This document shows, in pieces, positions 62,600 through 64,000 of a stretch of 64,000 bases of DNA. A program made the position numbers and the translations under genes. The stretch is from Algihabitans sp965233705 (GTDB taxonomy: Bacteria > Pseudomonadota > Alphaproteobacteria > Kiloniellales > DSM-21159): the NCBI GenBank assembly GCA_965233705.1, contig CBDDTF010000002.1, positions 248,001 through 312,000 on the forward strand, in the 5' to 3' direction. Position 1 is the stretch's first letter. Every line of letters starts with the position of its first letter. The notes beneath the pieces are model-generated. The model ran no database searches, had not been told where the DNA came from, and saw nothing but the letters and a program-made list of their open reading frames with translations.

Positions 62600-63559
62600 T
62601 CAGACGTAGCGGTCGAGGACCCGGCGCACGCTGTCCAGGTAGCCGCCGCCGAACAGCGCGACATGCACCAGCAGGGGGTAGAGGTTGTAGAGGTCGCGCC
62701 GCACCTCGAAGAAATCGGGCTCCAGCGGCGCCAGCTCGGCGTAGCGGCGGAAGAAGGGCCGCCCGAAGGTGCCGAAGAGGGTGGTGAAGGCCAGCTCCAC
62801 CTCCGGGTGACCGTAGTAGATCGCCGGGTCGATGAAGCCCGGCCGGCCGTCGGCGCCGACCAGGACGTTGCCGCCCCAGAGGTCGCCGTGCAGCAGGGCC
62901 GGGCGCGCCGGCTCGCCCAGATAGCGCTCGAGCCGGCCGGCCAGCCGCTCGACTCGCGCCAGATCCGCGCCGGGCAGGCGCCCGCGCCCGGCGGCGAGGC
63001 CGGCCATGTGCAGCAGCCGCCGCTCGGCGAAGAAGGGCAGCCAGCGCGGCAGCCAGGCATTGGGCTGCGGCAGGCCGCCGATCACCGTGTCGCGCTCCAG
63101 CCCGAAGGCCGGCGCGGTGTGGGCGTGCAGGGCGGCGATGGCCTCGGCGGCCCGGATTTCGGCGGTCCGGACTTCGCCAGTCCGGACTTCGCCAGTCCGG
63201 GCTTCGGCAGTCCGGGCTTCGCCAGCCTGCCCCTGGTTTGGCGTGTCGAGGCGGCCGCCCGCGTCCAGGCGGGTCATCACCAGCAGCTCGGCATCGGCGT
63301 ACAGCACCTCGGGCACCCGCAGGCCGTGGCGGCCCAACACCCCGAGCATCCAGCCCTCCAGCGCCAGCCCCCCGGCCCCACCGTCGGACGGGTCCCCGCC
63401 GGCGGGCCGCGCCGTTCGCGGCGGCCCGCGCTTGACGACCAGGCGGCGGCCGTCGGGCAGGTCGACCGCCGCCACCTCGGCGATGCAGCCGCCGCCCAGC
63501 GGCCGTGTCTTGAGCGGGCGCAGGCCCAGCGCCGCCTCGACCGCCTCGGCCAGGGTCAA
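62600..63559 (-). CDS. Fructosamine kinase-like protein
   Basis: This 319-aa protein has the kinase-like fold: PLGGGCIAEVAAVDL and RRLVVKRG (ATP-binding Lys), LLHGDLWGGNVLVG with the catalytic Asp, and FIDPAIYYGHPEVELAFTTLFG. It phosphorylates glycated (fructosamine) amines in the repair of protein glycation. A loop around 110-140 carries an ARTAEARTGEVRTGEVRTAE repeat (15-bp DNA unit, about 63155-63230). The start overlaps the upstream phosphatase stop by ATGA. Confidence 0.92.
   Translation of the reverse strand: MTLAEAVEAALGLRPLKTRPLGGGCIAEVAAVDLPDGRRLVVKRGPPRTARPAGGDPSDGGAGGLALEGWMLGVLGRHGLRVPEVLYADAELLVMTRLDAGGRLDTPNQGQAGEARTAEARTGEVRTGEVRTAEIRAAEAIAALHAHTAPAFGLERDTVIGGLPQPNAWLPRWLPFFAERRLLHMAGLAAGRGRLPGADLARVERLAGRLERYLGEPARPALLHGDLWGGNVLVGADGRPGFIDPAIYYGHPEVELAFTTLFGTFGRPFFRRYAELAPLEPDFFEVRRDLYNLYPLLVHVALFGGGYLDSVRRVLDRYV
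63155..63232 (-). repeat. 15-bp in-frame tandem repeat inside the fructosamine kinase gene
   Basis: About five copies of CCGGACTTCGCCAGT-type units encode the (A/V)RTGE repeats. The array sits in a surface loop between the ATP-binding and catalytic halves of the protein. Confidence 0.85.
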
Positions 63560-64000
63560 AGCCGGCCGGCCCGCAGCGCCGCCAGGATCTCGCGCGCGCC
63601 TTCCTCGACCAGGTCGAGCACCAGCTCGTAGGCGGCCTGGTCGCTGTAGTAGGGGTCCGGCACCTCGCGCGCGCCGCTCCGGCCCAAGCCGACCTCCGGG
63701 TCCAGCGGATGCAGGAACAGGCGCACCCGCGTACGCAGCGCGGCCGGCACGCGCGCGCGCAGATGGCGCAGATGGCCCAGGTCCATGGCGTAGAGGCGGT
63801 CGAAGGTCTCGAAGTGCCGCGCCGCGAGCTGCTCGGCTCGCAGCGCCGACAGGTCGTAGCCGCGCCGGGCGGCGGCCTCACGCGCGCGCAGATCCGGCGG
63901 CTCGCCGACATGCCAGCCGCCGGTGCCGACCGAGCCGGTGCGCACCTGCGTCAGGCCGGCCTCGTCGAGCAGGCGGCGCATCACCCCCTCGGCGGTGGGC
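63556..64000 (-). CDS. Low-molecular-weight protein-tyrosine phosphatase, 5' part outside window
   Basis: The frame continues past the window end: upstream of the ATG at 63984 it reads PTAEGV, the standard continuation of the phosphatase P-loop CxGNICRSPTAEGV. So the catalytic Cys lies just outside. Visible: MRRLLDEAGL, GTGGWHVGEPPDLRAREAAARRGYDLS, MDLGHLRHLR and VPDPYYSDQAAYELVLDLVEEGA with the general-acid Asp. It dephosphorylates Tyr-P proteins or BY-kinases in the cytosol. Confidence 0.93.
   Translation of the reverse strand, partial: PTAEGVMRRLLDEAGLTQVRTGSVGTGGWHVGEPPDLRAREAAARRGYDLSALRAEQLAARHFETFDRLYAMDLGHLRHLRARVPAALRTRVRLFLHPLDPEVGLGRSGAREVPDPYYSDQAAYELVLDLVEEGAREILAALRAGRL

Overview
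The window is a very GC-rich (roughly 70%+), densely coded piece of an alphaproteobacterial chromosome. Three things point to a phototrophic purple non-sulfur bacterium of the Rhodospirillales type: the Mg-chelatase genes bchI-bchD-bchO followed by crtI-crtB with a tandem pair of PpsR/CrtJ-type TGT-N12-ACA palindromes, the lone F1 operon atpHAGDC, and the gene order obg-proB-proA-nadD-rsfS-rlmH-envC-ctpA. This placement is inference; no 16S rRNA is present.

Layout. 1-1276: the end of a lower-GC island. It carries a TIR-domain (DUF1863/ThsB-like) gene cut by the window edge, a 50-codon MARKPN-type small gene, a PD-(D/E)XK nuclease-like gene and a complete tRNA-Arg(CCT), next to a 41-nt 5' half of a second tRNA-Arg(CCT). 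1.4-10.7 kb: an ExoD-like membrane protein, an unknown gene with internal repeats, two unknown exported proteins, a PagL-type lipid A deacylase, prolyl aminopeptidase, a thioesterase, an SNase-like protein and an M48 protease. 10.7-17.9 kb: an adenylate/guanylate cyclase, an IS5-family element sitting inside a palindromic repeat cluster, rpoH, an MFS transporter, and two CigR-like paralogues separated by more repeats. 17.9-28.4 kb: xerC-DUF484-fsa, priA and atpHAGDC with a clear terminator. 28.7-41.5 kb: a ferritin-like protein and a long minus-strand block (rplU-rpmA, obg-proBA-nadD-rsfS, rlmH-envC-ctpA-polysaccharide deacetylase-rppH) interrupted by one four-part palindromic element. 42.0-43.7 kb: tRNA-Ser(CGA) followed by an AT-richer insert with one unknown exported protein. 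44-50.5 kb: a DUF305 membrane protein, a large glycine-rich autotransporter divergent from an AraC regulator, and a DUF2332 protein. 50.8-57.7 kb: a possible 43-aa coupled ORF, bchIDO and crtIB. 57.8-64 kb: a polar amino-acid ABC transporter, thpR, PsiE-like, fructosamine-kinase-like and LMW-PTP (cut by the window end).

How the parts work together. bchIDO and crtIB supply the first committed bacteriochlorophyll step and early carotenoid synthesis, with crtIB probably repressed aerobically by PpsR. atpHAGDC encodes the F1 sector that uses the photosynthetic or respiratory proton gradient. The envC-ctpA-deacetylase block and the autotransporter concern the envelope. The hisP-type ATPase, binding protein and two permeases form one importer.

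Two repeat systems run across the window. The first is a modular family of about 62-bp imperfect palindromes (called A, B, C and D here) joined by short linkers and bounded by CTAG; it occurs at seven or more places, mostly at gene 3' ends. The second is a set of unrelated 12-18-bp tandem arrays, often in frame inside otherwise conserved proteins. I consider the A-D family and the tRNA-bounded island with the TIR/MARKPN pair the most interesting items.
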